A stretch of 38,800 nucleotides of DNA, taken from NCBI GenBank assembly GCA_003612625.1, contig RAZJ01000026.1:1-38800 (forward strand), written 5' to 3'. The stretch's first letter is position 1; every line of letters starts with the position of its first letter. Origin of the DNA: a bacterium 1XD42-1 (GTDB lineage Bacteria > Bacillota > Clostridia > Oscillospirales > Ruminococcaceae). Shown here one piece after another: positions 27,214 to 34,619 of this stretch. The notes below the pieces were generated by a model. The model saw only the letters and a program-made list of their open reading frames with translations, was not told where the DNA came from and ran no database searches. Both the position numbers and the translations under genes were made by a program.

Positions 27214-28494
27214 TTATGTTTGCTCTGACAGCAATGCCATATCATTTTTCTGAATCCCGTCTTTATAAAATAAATACCCAATATTTTTAGCAGCATTTAA
27301 AGCCGCGTTTCCTTGATGACCATTTTTACATACAAAAAGCCTGCCGCCAAAATAACGGACTCCCGGGGTATGGCCTTCATTGTAACGTTTCACTGAAGCT
27401 CCACAATGACAGCAATGGGAAGCTGTATGGTAAGGGGAAACGGTTGTTAAAATAATGCCTTCTCTCCAAGCCTTATATCTGAGAAGCTGAATAATCCGTT
27501 TTCCTAAAAAGTATCCCATCCCCTGGCCATATAAATAGCCGTCCACTTCTGCATATCTAGGTACAATAATTCCCTTTACCCCTTTTTCTTTGCAGTAATC
27601 CAGTATTCTCCGGCTGACTAAATGGGCATAATAGCCACTTAAACTAAAAATTGATCTTCTGAGTTTCTTACCGCCTTTTGCAGCATTTTTCCTGATTTTT
27701 TTTATCCGGTTCAGCAGGCGCTTCCTACGGTATGCAAACTCTTTTCCACCCCGTACAAAATACGAGTCTGTCACATGACCGTCGCCGCTGAATACTGCAC
27801 AAGCCGCTAAAACTTCTGAAGCTGTAAAGTGAACCGCACAAAAGCTTTCTTTACCTGCTTTTCGTTCCTTTACCTTTCTGATGTCTTTTACCGAGAATTT
27901 TACTGACACACTTAGAAAAAGTTTCTTTCCTTTGTTAATTAAAGTTGGAGAAAGAATAACTCCATCTTCCGGCAATTTTCGACCATAATAGGTATGCCGC
28001 ACCCAAATCCAGGAACGTCCATTCCATAATTTGAGCACGATACTGCCCTCTCCAAATTCTTTAAACATTCCCTTATAAAATACAACAGAAGCATGAAAGC
28101 TTTTTGCTGGAGCAGGCTTTCCCTTTTTCCATAAATGTCCCTTTTTTTCTGCTTTCTCTTTTTTCCGTTCCCAGTTTTGTAATAATCCTATATAGGAACG
28201 AATATGTCCAATAGCTGCATTGATTGCTGATCTACGAAAATATAAAGGAACTTTGTGGAATGGCAGAGGCATGACAACTGGCTGTTTATCTCGTCCCACG
28301 ATCGTCATTTGTTCTAAGCGGCGCAACACTTCCATATTGCTGAGTTCCAAAAAATCTAAATGTTCTGTCAATATCCCGTAGTAAAATTCCAATACTTTGT
28401 TGTAAAGATTTTCTGTTTCCTGAACCCAGTCAATATGATCACAACGCAGCTTCAAACGGTAGGTAACAATAGAACTTCCGATTTTCTCAGCCAT
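27214..28494 (-). CDS. Nuclease-dead TnpB/Cas12-family protein (TldR-like)
   Basis: This 426-aa protein has the TnpB layout: an N-terminal RNA-binding part (YRLKLRCDHIDWVQETENLYNK), a helical segment (KVPLYFRRSAINAAIG near residue 90), a split RuvC domain and a zinc ribbon (C361, C364, C389, H393). All three RuvC acidic positions appear lost. Motif I reads AVHFT (His222), motif II IIVPRY (Pro312), and motif III NAALNAA at 396-402 where active TnpB has DRDxNAA. DNA cleavage is therefore unlikely; RNA and DNA binding may remain. The ATG at 28494 has GGAGG five bases upstream. No tnpA or transposon ends are seen. It is the first gene of the capsule-type operon. Nuclease-dead TnpB relatives (TldR) are known RNA-guided repressors; that role here is inference. 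Confidence 0.8.
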   Translation of the reverse strand: MAEKIGSSIVTYRLKLRCDHIDWVQETENLYNKVLEFYYGILTEHLDFLELSNMEVLRRLEQMTIVGRDKQPVVMPLPFHKVPLYFRRSAINAAIGHIRSYIGLLQNWERKKEKAEKKGHLWKKGKPAPAKSFHASVVFYKGMFKEFGEGSIVLKLWNGRSWIWVRHTYYGRKLPEDGVILSPTLINKGKKLFLSVSVKFSVKDIRKVKERKAGKESFCAVHFTASEVLAACAVFSGDGHVTDSYFVRGGKEFAYRRKRLLNRIKKIRKNAAKGGKKLRRSIFSLSGYYAHLVSRRILDYCKEKGVKGIIVPRYAEVDGYLYGQGMGYFLGKRIIQLLRYKAWREGIILTTVSPYHTASHCCHCGASVKRYNEGHTPGVRYFGGRLFVCKNGHQGNAALNAAKNIGYLFYKDGIQKNDMALLSEQT

Positions 28495-28720
28495 GTGGGC
28501 CTCCAAAAATAATACAACTCGCAACACCCTTTGCCCTTTCAGGCAACTTTGCTCATGCTTGCATCATGCGAGGCATAAACAGGCGGTGCTGTACCCGTAA
28601 CGGCTGCCGTGCCCTTCGGCTCTCATAGGCTGCCGCCACACCGGATCGTTTCCAATCCGGATTCTTTGCCAAGTATAACTGGCTATTGTAATCCCTAAAG
28701 TGGATATCCTCTATACAGTT

Positions 28721-28752
28721 GTGTTTATTGTCGGTATACCGACAATAAACAC
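28721..28752. repeat. 32-bp perfect palindrome in the leader
   Basis: The arms are GTGTTTATTGTCGG and CCGACAATAAACAC around TATA. In RNA it gives a 14-bp stem with a four-base loop; in DNA it is a fully symmetric site. It abuts the next palindrome with no gap and lies about 30 bases after the predicted transcription start. Confidence 0.95.
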
Positions 28753-28772
28753 AAAAAGGGGTACCCCTTTTT
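28753..28772. repeat. 20-bp perfect palindrome, terminator-like, near the transcription start
   Basis: The sequence is A5-GGGG-TA-CCCC-T5, symmetric on both strands. In RNA it makes a GC stem flanked by A-U pairs and ends in a U run, so it could act as an early intrinsic terminator about 10-30 nt into the transcript. Confidence 0.9.
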
Positions 28773-28788
28773 GGAACTTTACTATCCT

Positions 28789-28817
28789 ATTATAGTTTGA
28801 GCCGCTCCATAAGTCAA
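28789..28817 (-). promoter_or_regulatory. Strong promoter of the polysaccharide operon
   Basis: TTGACT and TATAAT are separated by exactly 17 bases on the minus strand. The predicted start is near 28782. It is the only near-consensus promoter I found upstream of the ~28 kb operon. Confidence 0.85.
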
Positions 28818-28881
28818 GAGTTTATGAACAAAAATAAAACGGAAATAACTAATATCACTTTTATGACTATGTTTTTAAAAT

Positions 28882-28911
28882 GCTGGATATCCTATATCAA
28901 GGATACCCAGC
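28882..28911 (-). terminator. Hairpin after the 298-aa protein gene
   Basis: GCTGGGTATCC and GGATATCCAGC form an 11-pair stem (one G-U) around an 8-nt loop, followed by ATTTTAAAAA. It separates the regulator/secreted-protein block from the polysaccharide promoter. The U run is poor, so termination may be partial. Confidence 0.6.
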
Positions 28912-28935
28912 ACAAGATCTAACGCACTATAAATA

Positions 28936-29832
28936 CTATGCTAATGCATTTAGATGCTTCGTCTGCCAGTCCGCTGCTAAATTGATTAGTTCAGTATAAA
29001 TCGCACTATTTTCAGGATCTTCTTCTTTTAATTTGTCCATAGCGTCAATAATATTTCGGTCGTTCTGGGCTTCATTTGCAGCCATTTTTTCAAAGGTTTT
29101 CCAAACATGATTTTCTGATGTTTTAAATTCGGGAGCTTCTCTGCCTAATGCTTTACATATGCTCTTAACTCCAGCTTTTGTCATAGTTACTCTAAAATCA
29201 TGGCATTTTTCAGCAATCCGGACCCGTTCCGGGAATCTGTCAATTCTTTCCTGTGTCCATCCCAAAAGCATTGAAACTTCTTTCCGAGCAAGTTCTGTTT
29301 GCTGGCCATCCCAAAGAGATTTATATTCTTCATAAGAAATCGTTTGCTCTTTAGCCGTACCGTCAGCAGAATAAACAACTTGTGTTTCAGGCATTTTCTC
29401 ATATTCTTCCTTAGACATCGCAGCCTGCATAAATTCGCTCATAGAAGTTTTACCATCCAGCATGGACTGATATTTTTCTTTTGTTTCCTTATGGTTTTGG
29501 AGTTCTTGATTAAGCCGTTCTATCATTTCATCATGGATACTGTCTGCATTATTTAAAAATTCCATATCTTTTTTAAGAAGCTCTAAAAGCTGTTTTTTAT
29601 TAGGAGATGTTTCTGCTTCAGCTTCTGCCGCTTTTGCTTCTTTTTCCAGTTCAACCAATTTTTCCTGCATTTCTTTTGAAATTGTGTCTTCTGTTTTCCC
29701 TTCAAAAGATTGTGAGAAAATATTGTTTAATGTTTTAATGAGATCGGACTGCTGCCCATTATTCGCAGCTATTGGAGTATTAGCACTACGAAGGGCAAAA
29801 TTGTTTTGTAAAAAACTAGAATCTATTCTCAT
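28936..29832 (-). CDS. Hypothetical helical protein
   Basis: I do not recognise this 298-aa protein. It has no signal peptide or membrane segment. Residues 45-125 are rich in Glu and Lys with heptad character and probably form a coiled coil. The N-terminus (MRIDSSFLQNNFALRSAN) is polar and Asn/Ser-rich, resembling proteins exported without a cleaved signal, but that is only an impression. It lies 14 bases after the 370-aa gene and a ribosome site (AAGGAGG) precedes its ATG. The pair shares an operon with a secreted protein and BlaR/BlaI-type regulators, so it may be part of an envelope or secretion response. Confidence 0.75.
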   Translation of the reverse strand: MRIDSSFLQNNFALRSANTPIAANNGQQSDLIKTLNNIFSQSFEGKTEDTISKEMQEKLVELEKEAKAAEAEAETSPNKKQLLELLKKDMEFLNNADSIHDEMIERLNQELQNHKETKEKYQSMLDGKTSMSEFMQAAMSKEEYEKMPETQVVYSADGTAKEQTISYEEYKSLWDGQQTELARKEVSMLLGWTQERIDRFPERVRIAEKCHDFRVTMTKAGVKSICKALGREAPEFKTSENHVWKTFEKMAANEAQNDRNIIDAMDKLKEEDPENSAIYTELINLAADWQTKHLNALA

Positions 29833-29846
29833 GATATAAGCCTCCT

Positions 29847-30959
29847 TTAAGCATAACAGTTAATAGAATTATTCCAGAAAAGCATCCCATCGCATTGGAT
29901 TTCCAGACGGTAGAACATTGCCATAACATCTTTATATGCGCTTGGTGTCGGAGTCATATGTCGGTTAACGCCTTCCAGCAAATTGGAATACTGTTGCAAG
30001 GCATCTACAAAAGATTTATTAAAGGCTAAAGCTGAAGATACATCCAATGATGAAAATAATTGAAATGCAGCTTCCCGCACTGTACCGGCACTTTTTAAAT
30101 CCGGAGAGGGATCATAAAAAAAGCTGTAAATTGGATCTAATTTTGTTACATGGGCTTTTTCCATTTTTTCCTCTAAAGTATAACTAAATGAGTCAGAATC
30201 TTTTATATGATTTTGTACGTGTCTGGAATAAGCTTCTGTAACAAGTTTTGCTTGTTCCTCATTTAAGTTTGCTGCCGCATAGCGGTTCACTTGGCTGGAA
30301 GCTACCCCTAACCGGGCAAACTGCTCCAAATCCAAGTTGCCTTGGGTTTTTGGAAGCGGATCTGAAATTTTCTTTAAAGCTTCTACTGTCTGAGAAAATT
30401 CCTGAACTGTAAAATCTACCCCATCAACCGTTAATTTTGTTTTTAATTTTGATAAATCAGTCCCGCCCCCAGAAGCAATCTGCTCTGCCAGTTCCCGGAC
30501 AGCATCCCGCATTTGCTCCCGAAGCGGCATCCAATTCCAGAGTTCCTCTACAGGAGTATCTGGTGGCCTAAAATAATCTGCTGCGTGAGCGGCAAATAAA
30601 GAAATCTCTGAACTATACATCCCTTTTTCAGTACGAACAAAATTATCCATTACAGAAGGATCTTTTAAATAAGCCTGTGCTGTCCGTTCAAAAAAATTGT
30701 CCTCATGGTTAAAAAGTTTTCCGCCTGTAAGATTGGAACTGAACCAAGGCCCTTTTATTTCACCCAACAATCCACTTTCACATTCTTCTAACCTTTTGGG
30801 TTTAAAGGTATTCAGTCCCTTTTTTAACATGGGGCTTTCTTCTGACGCCGCTTTCGCTTTTGCTTCTAATTTTTCCAGTTCTTCCGGAGTAAACGTACGC
30901 AGGGGCCTACCGCTATATTGGTTGCACAACTTTGTGAAAACAGAATCAGTAATGACCAT
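29847..30959 (-). CDS. Hypothetical protein
   Basis: I do not recognise this 370-aa protein. It is mostly helical, with no signal peptide, no membrane segment and no clear enzyme motif. Short Pro-rich turns (RPPDTPVEELWNWMPLREQ) and a Cys near the C-terminal end (INCYA) are the only notable points. An AAGGAGA-type site lies just before the ATG. It is 29 bases downstream of the secreted PPC-domain protein gene and 14 upstream of the 298-aa gene. Co-transcription of the three is likely, so a joint role at the cell surface or in secretion is possible. Confidence 0.72.
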   Translation of the reverse strand: MVITDSVFTKLCNQYSGRPLRTFTPEELEKLEAKAKAASEESPMLKKGLNTFKPKRLEECESGLLGEIKGPWFSSNLTGGKLFNHEDNFFERTAQAYLKDPSVMDNFVRTEKGMYSSEISLFAAHAADYFRPPDTPVEELWNWMPLREQMRDAVRELAEQIASGGGTDLSKLKTKLTVDGVDFTVQEFSQTVEALKKISDPLPKTQGNLDLEQFARLGVASSQVNRYAAANLNEEQAKLVTEAYSRHVQNHIKDSDSFSYTLEEKMEKAHVTKLDPIYSFFYDPSPDLKSAGTVREAAFQLFSSLDVSSALAFNKSFVDALQQYSNLLEGVNRHMTPTPSAYKDVMAMFYRLEIQCDGMLFWNNSINCYA

Positions 30960-30988
30960 TGCTTATCATCTCCTTGATACTGTAAATA

Positions 30989-32500
30989 TTACATATGAGG
31001 CGTTGATAAGAAGAAATGATAGATCCATGTTCCAAAACTATCACCGCCACATGCAACAATAATATCATCTATTGCGTAGCTATGGGAAAATGAAACATAT
31101 CCATTTGTAATGGTATGTTCATAATTACCCGGTTCTGTCAAAGGTTGGAATTTTAATTTGCAAACTCCATCCGAATTGGTCTGTCCATATTTGGTTACAA
31201 TCCGTTCCGGATTGTCCGGCCACATACGGCTCATCCATGTAACCTCTACAGGCTCATTTGCAATGGGATTATCCCACTTATCATAGACATTTACTACAGC
31301 CGTAAATTCATGTTCAAACCAATAATTTCGTCCTTGTGGATACCCTGTCTGTATTGGCGGATCGATATCCACTAAATATGAAATCGCAAACCGATCTACA
31401 TACCCTTTTTTATCCATCTGAAGATCATACGCGCCGACAGCATCGCTGGTAGTGAACTGGTAATTAAACACCCTGACATAATAATATCCGACACCCAACT
31501 CATATTTATCATAAGCGTCTGTACTTTCCATGGGACTGACCAATTCCATTTTCTGGCCGTTTGCCTGATAAATTTCCACGTCAAAATTGTCACCTGAGGA
31601 AGTTTTTGACGCAAAAACATTTACATAGTCATAGTCTTTATTGGTAATGTCAGTAATCCCCATCCAATACCAATCCTGATCCATCGAAGCCTCTATTACT
31701 TGTTGTTCTGAGCCAGAACCTGGCGCCAAATCACTTGGCGTCGCATTGAAAGCACTGTCATTTGGTTCTGTTACATCATCAGTAACAGTTGCTATCTGTA
31801 AATGAAGTTTATATGGTTTTGTGGCACTGTATCCTGTTACTGCATTGATTGTCAGAGCATAAGTTTCTGTCGAACTGGAACGATTAGCACGGGAAACAGA
31901 TTCTTCCAAAGTTTTATACTTTCCATGGCTGTCTGTATAAAAGTGTGTCTCATAGGTGGAAGCATCCACCCAAGTTAGATCGCCAGTTGCTTCATCATAC
32001 TGGTACAGGTTTAAATCATAGTCTAAGGAAGGATCTTCCGGACATTCCATAATAAACCGCATTATCAAACCTGGTTCCAAATCCAACGGATAATAAAGAG
32101 CCATCCCATTGGCTTCATCAATGACATTTTCAATGCTGGCAACATCTGAAGCCGCTCTCGCCTTGCTGCCTATAGACAAGGCATTTTCAAGATCTTCTTT
32201 GTGAAGTTCGGGATGCTTCGCAGGCTTTTGTAATTCTTCAAAATGTCCTGTACCTGTTTCAGCTTTTCTCGCCGCTTTAGACGTGTCTGATGGGAAAACG
32301 GTAATCATGCCGTTTTCATCAGGCAGAGGCAGCTCGCCGCCTCTGCTTGACAAAGAGTCACTGCTTTTAGCTGTTTCCTGTTCCTGTAATGCGGCATTGT
32401 TAATACCCTGACTGTCTGCCGCAAAAACCATAGAACAGGAAAGCGAAACAGACATAATTGCTGCCAGAATTTGAATTAAAAACTTATTTATTTTTTGCAT
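30989..32500 (-). CDS. Secreted protein with PPC-like and Ig-like domains
   Basis: This 503-aa protein has a signal peptide (basic MQKINK, a hydrophobic stretch, then cleavage near SMVFAADS). Residues 30-110 are a low-complexity acidic linker. Two beta-sandwich units follow. The second begins TEPNDSAFNATPSDLA and contains DQDWYWMGI, the signature of bacterial pre-peptidase C-terminal (PPC) domains. The last 120 residues (AVVNVYDKWDNPIANEPVEVTW to TNSDGVCKLKFQP) look like a Big_1/invasin-type Ig fold. No catalytic domain or wall anchor is present. Two copies of the GCATNNNGTTTCAT motif lie in its upstream region, one over the start codon. Confidence 0.82.
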   Translation of the reverse strand: MQKINKFLIQILAAIMSVSLSCSMVFAADSQGINNAALQEQETAKSSDSLSSRGGELPLPDENGMITVFPSDTSKAARKAETGTGHFEELQKPAKHPELHKEDLENALSIGSKARAASDVASIENVIDEANGMALYYPLDLEPGLIMRFIMECPEDPSLDYDLNLYQYDEATGDLTWVDASTYETHFYTDSHGKYKTLEESVSRANRSSSTETYALTINAVTGYSATKPYKLHLQIATVTDDVTEPNDSAFNATPSDLAPGSGSEQQVIEASMDQDWYWMGITDITNKDYDYVNVFASKTSSGDNFDVEIYQANGQKMELVSPMESTDAYDKYELGVGYYYVRVFNYQFTTSDAVGAYDLQMDKKGYVDRFAISYLVDIDPPIQTGYPQGRNYWFEHEFTAVVNVYDKWDNPIANEPVEVTWMSRMWPDNPERIVTKYGQTNSDGVCKLKFQPLTEPGNYEHTITNGYVSFSHSYAIDDIIVACGGDSFGTWIYHFFLSTPHM

Positions 32501-32510
32501 ATAGTTTCAT
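32497..32510 (+). promoter_or_regulatory. Operator-like motif copy (GCATATAGTTTCAT)
   Basis: This copy of GCATNNNGTTTCAT overlaps the start codon of the 503-aa secreted protein gene. It lies 53 bases, about five helical turns, from the copy at 32550. Part of its match comes from the ATG codon, so it is the weaker of the two. Confidence 0.45.
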
Positions 32511-32549
32511 CCTCAATACATCAATGTAAATTTTGATAATATTTCGAAT

Positions 32550-32563
32550 GCATACAGTTTCAT
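32550..32563 (+). promoter_or_regulatory. Operator-like motif copy (GCATACAGTTTCAT)
   Basis: This copy is identical over all 14 bases to the copy at the promoter of the 559-aa protein gene (37036-37049). It lies about 50 bases upstream of the 503-aa secreted protein gene, in the opposite orientation relative to transcription. I see no near-consensus promoter in this 136-base gap. Confidence 0.6.
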
Positions 32564-32587
32564 ACTATTTTATTACATATCTTTAAC

Positions 32588-32613
32588 TTTTTCCCTTATG
32601 TTTTCGGGAAAAG
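32588..32613. other. Short hairpin between two secreted-protein genes
   Basis: TTTTTCCC and GGGAAAA pair around a ~10-nt loop, between the 142-aa and 503-aa genes. Without a U run on the minus strand it is not a convincing terminator; it may be a processing site or chance. Confidence 0.35.
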
Positions 32614-32636
32614 GACATGCCGGGATTTTTGAATAA

Positions 32637-33065
32637 TCAATCAACCATAATTCCGCAATCAACCGTTACGGAGGAAGAACCGATATTTTTGACTTCTGCA
32701 CTGTAATAACCGGCTTTATCAATGTTATAATATAAATATTTCTGTCCAGAGGTAACAGTCATTGAGGTTTTCTTTGTTCCGCTGCCGGTGCTTGAAGAAT
32801 GGTAGTATATTGTAACACTTACTTTTCCACTACCAAATAATTCGGCATAAGCGGTAATAGCACCGGACTGAGCATAATATTTTTGGGATTTCCAGCTTTT
32901 GTTTACTGCTAATGTAGAAGTTAAGCCTTCTTCTCCCGACCTTGGCATTGCTGTCATTGTCGTTTTGGAAAAAGGAATTTCTTTGGCGTTGACCTCTAAT
33001 GCTGCTCCAAGGCACAACAAATTGATTGCCAGCACACAAGCTGAAAGCTTTTTCTTATTCAACAA
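32637..33065 (-). CDS. Small secreted protein
   Basis: This 142-aa protein has a signal peptide (MLNKKKLSACVLAINLLCLGAALEVNAKE; cleavage probably after VNA). The mature part is rich in Ser, Thr, Tyr and Gly and is probably a single beta sandwich. I recognise no family. It is placed 16 bases after the BlaR-like gene and has a GGAGG site upstream, so it is likely co-expressed with the regulators. It could be a ligand for, or a target of, the sensor protease, but no sequence feature proves it. Confidence 0.8.
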   Translation of the reverse strand: MLNKKKLSACVLAINLLCLGAALEVNAKEIPFSKTTMTAMPRSGEEGLTSTLAVNKSWKSQKYYAQSGAITAYAELFGSGKVSVTIYYHSSSTGSGTKKTSMTVTSGQKYLYYNIDKAGYYSAEVKNIGSSSVTVDCGIMVD

Positions 33066-33081
33066 ACTGACTCCTCCTTAT

Positions 33082-34587
33082 TCAATTAGTAAGATTATAA
33101 GTAACTCTTTTAAATGGCATCCCTTGGCATTTTCCGCTGGTAAACCCAGTCAAATCCACAGGATTTCCGTATGAATCTCGAACAAGAATTTCTGCACAAA
33201 CAACATTTGCCATGCCGCTCATTCCAGCAAGCCCAATTTGTTGTCCCCGTTCAACCTTCTCACCTACTGAAACATTGATAGCATCCTTTTTTAAATGACC
33301 AACTGCCACAATTAAATGCTTATTTTGGATGATAACCGAATATCCCATAGCTTCATGTTTCCAAAAGCCAACGTAAATAATTTTACCTTCTACTGGAGCA
33401 TATGCCGGCACATCTTCCTCTGGCGCTATGTATACAATCCGGTGACGCACCTTGTCAGGCGATTTTTCATACACATGCGGCCATAAAATTTCAATAGGAT
33501 TTTCAATGGGGCATTGTAAATCAACTTCTGTATTGATCAGACACCCTTGCAAAAAACGGTAGGGTGCAGATAAACTGGTCAAAGTAATGGTATCTTCCCG
33601 GATAAAATTCCGATATGTCAAACAGGCCATAAACACAACCAGGGCCATCAGGAATACCAGCCATCTGCCTTTTTTTCTAACGGTCATATCTGTCATCTGG
33701 GATAATCTATAAAATATCTCTTTTTTGCTGCAGCTTCCGGCAAAATTAACCGCTGTCCGCTGCTCAACCTGTTTGACCAAGGAACGAAGCACAATCTGCT
33801 GGTACTGGCTCCGGTAATCCATACTTTTTTGAGAAAGAATATCATAATCACAAGCTAACTCAATTTCTGCTTCAGCACGCTTTTGCATCATATATACGAT
33901 AGGATTAAACCAATACAGGCAGCATACGAGCCAATGTAAAAGCCTGCTTTCTATGTCGTGGTTTTTTAAGTGGGCCAGCTCATGCCGGAGCATCATTTCC
34001 AATTCCTCTTTGGAACCATATTCCTCTGGAATGAGCAAAAAAGCTTTGCGAATCCCAAAAACCAATGGACTCGAAAAATATTCACTCTCTCTAATATTGA
34101 TTTTCTGCTTTATTTTCATTTCCCGGCAAAGTTCCGAACACAAATTCTGCAAAATTTCATCCTTTACAGGTATAGAACATTGAAAGAACAAGTATTTCTC
34201 TTGTTTGGATTTCCAAATTCTATAAATAAATATACCCGCTGTTATAAAAAACCATAAAGATGATAAAGCGCATATTAAGTACAAAACATAGTCAGGTTTA
34301 GAAACTGTCTGCGATATAACTGGTTTACTAGCTGCCATAGCTGGCATTGCTTCTATTGTGGAAATAACAACTTGACTTTTACGCATTCCGATAAATGGCA
34401 AAGGAATTGATAATCGCATAAAGGCTAAAAAACGTAAACATATCAAATTCCACAACAATACCTTTGCCCTCGGCTGAAAACGTTTGCCTAATTTTGGGGA
34501 GAGCCATAGAAACAAAGCGGCAAGTATAGAGCCGGAAAGAGTGGTACTAATCAGTGTAAATAAAATTGTTGAAAGAAAAGAACCCAT
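33082..34587 (-). CDS. BlaR1-like M56 sensor metalloprotease fused to a degenerate M23 domain
   Basis: This 501-aa membrane protein begins with BlaR1/MecR1-type helices. The M56 zinc motif is LRHELAHLKNHD, followed by WLVCCLYWFNPIVYMMQKRAEAEIELACD, so the protease centre looks intact. BlaR1 normally ends in a penicillin-binding sensor domain. Here, after the last helix (about residue 325), there is a lysostaphin-like M23 fold instead (VPAYAPVEGKIIYVG, VGHLKKDAINVSVGEKVERGQQIGLAGMSG). The HxxxD and HxH zinc ligands are absent, so it is probably a binding domain. The ATG at 34587 has a strong GGGAGGGG site. It lies 32 bases after the BlaI-like gene. Confidence 0.87.
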   Translation of the reverse strand: MGSFLSTILFTLISTTLSGSILAALFLWLSPKLGKRFQPRAKVLLWNLICLRFLAFMRLSIPLPFIGMRKSQVVISTIEAMPAMAASKPVISQTVSKPDYVLYLICALSSLWFFITAGIFIYRIWKSKQEKYLFFQCSIPVKDEILQNLCSELCREMKIKQKINIRESEYFSSPLVFGIRKAFLLIPEEYGSKEELEMMLRHELAHLKNHDIESRLLHWLVCCLYWFNPIVYMMQKRAEAEIELACDYDILSQKSMDYRSQYQQIVLRSLVKQVEQRTAVNFAGSCSKKEIFYRLSQMTDMTVRKKGRWLVFLMALVVFMACLTYRNFIREDTITLTSLSAPYRFLQGCLINTEVDLQCPIENPIEILWPHVYEKSPDKVRHRIVYIAPEEDVPAYAPVEGKIIYVGFWKHEAMGYSVIIQNKHLIVAVGHLKKDAINVSVGEKVERGQQIGLAGMSGMANVVCAEILVRDSYGNPVDLTGFTSGKCQGMPFKRVTYNLTN

Positions 34588-34619
34588 CTCTTTCCCCCTC
34601 CCCTCTGTCAAAAATTATT

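Larger units (their letters stand above)
28495..28782 (-). ncRNA. Structured leader RNA of the polysaccharide operon
   Basis: The ~288 bases between the predicted transcription start and the TnpB-like ATG are much more GC-rich than the surroundings and full of inverted repeats. In order from the 5' end: a 20-bp perfect palindrome (28753-28772), a 32-bp perfect palindrome (28721-28752), CCGGAT/ATCCGG (28641-28660), GGCGG/CCGCC (28582-28586 with 28633-28637), CTCGCA/TGCGAG (28518-28523 with 28567-28572) enclosing TTGCC/GGCAA (28531-28546). No open frame starts inside with a good site. It could be a guide or scaffold RNA, an attenuator, or an antitermination element. I do not recognise it as a named RNA family. 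Confidence 0.6.

Noticed and set aside
27214-28494. Active IS200/IS605-type transposon or IStron
   Set aside because: No tnpA Y1 transposase, no recognisable element ends, all RuvC acidic residues replaced, and the gene is packed between an operon promoter and a glycosyltransferase gene. The leader lacks visible group I intron core pairing.
28721-28772. Palindromes as terminators of the upstream 298-aa protein operon
   Set aside because: They lie downstream of the consensus promoter at 28789-28817, and a separate hairpin at 28882-28911 already follows that gene.
27214-28782. Type V CRISPR or CRISPR-associated transposon locus
   Set aside because: No repeat-spacer array, no Tn7-like genes, and the protein is much shorter (426 aa) than Cas12k.
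28495-28782. Known metabolite riboswitch in the leader
   Set aside because: I could not match its stems or loops to any riboswitch class that I know; a profile search would be needed.
33082-34587. Beta-lactam resistance regulator (BlaR1/MecR1)
   Set aside because: There is no penicillin-binding sensor domain and no beta-lactamase gene nearby.
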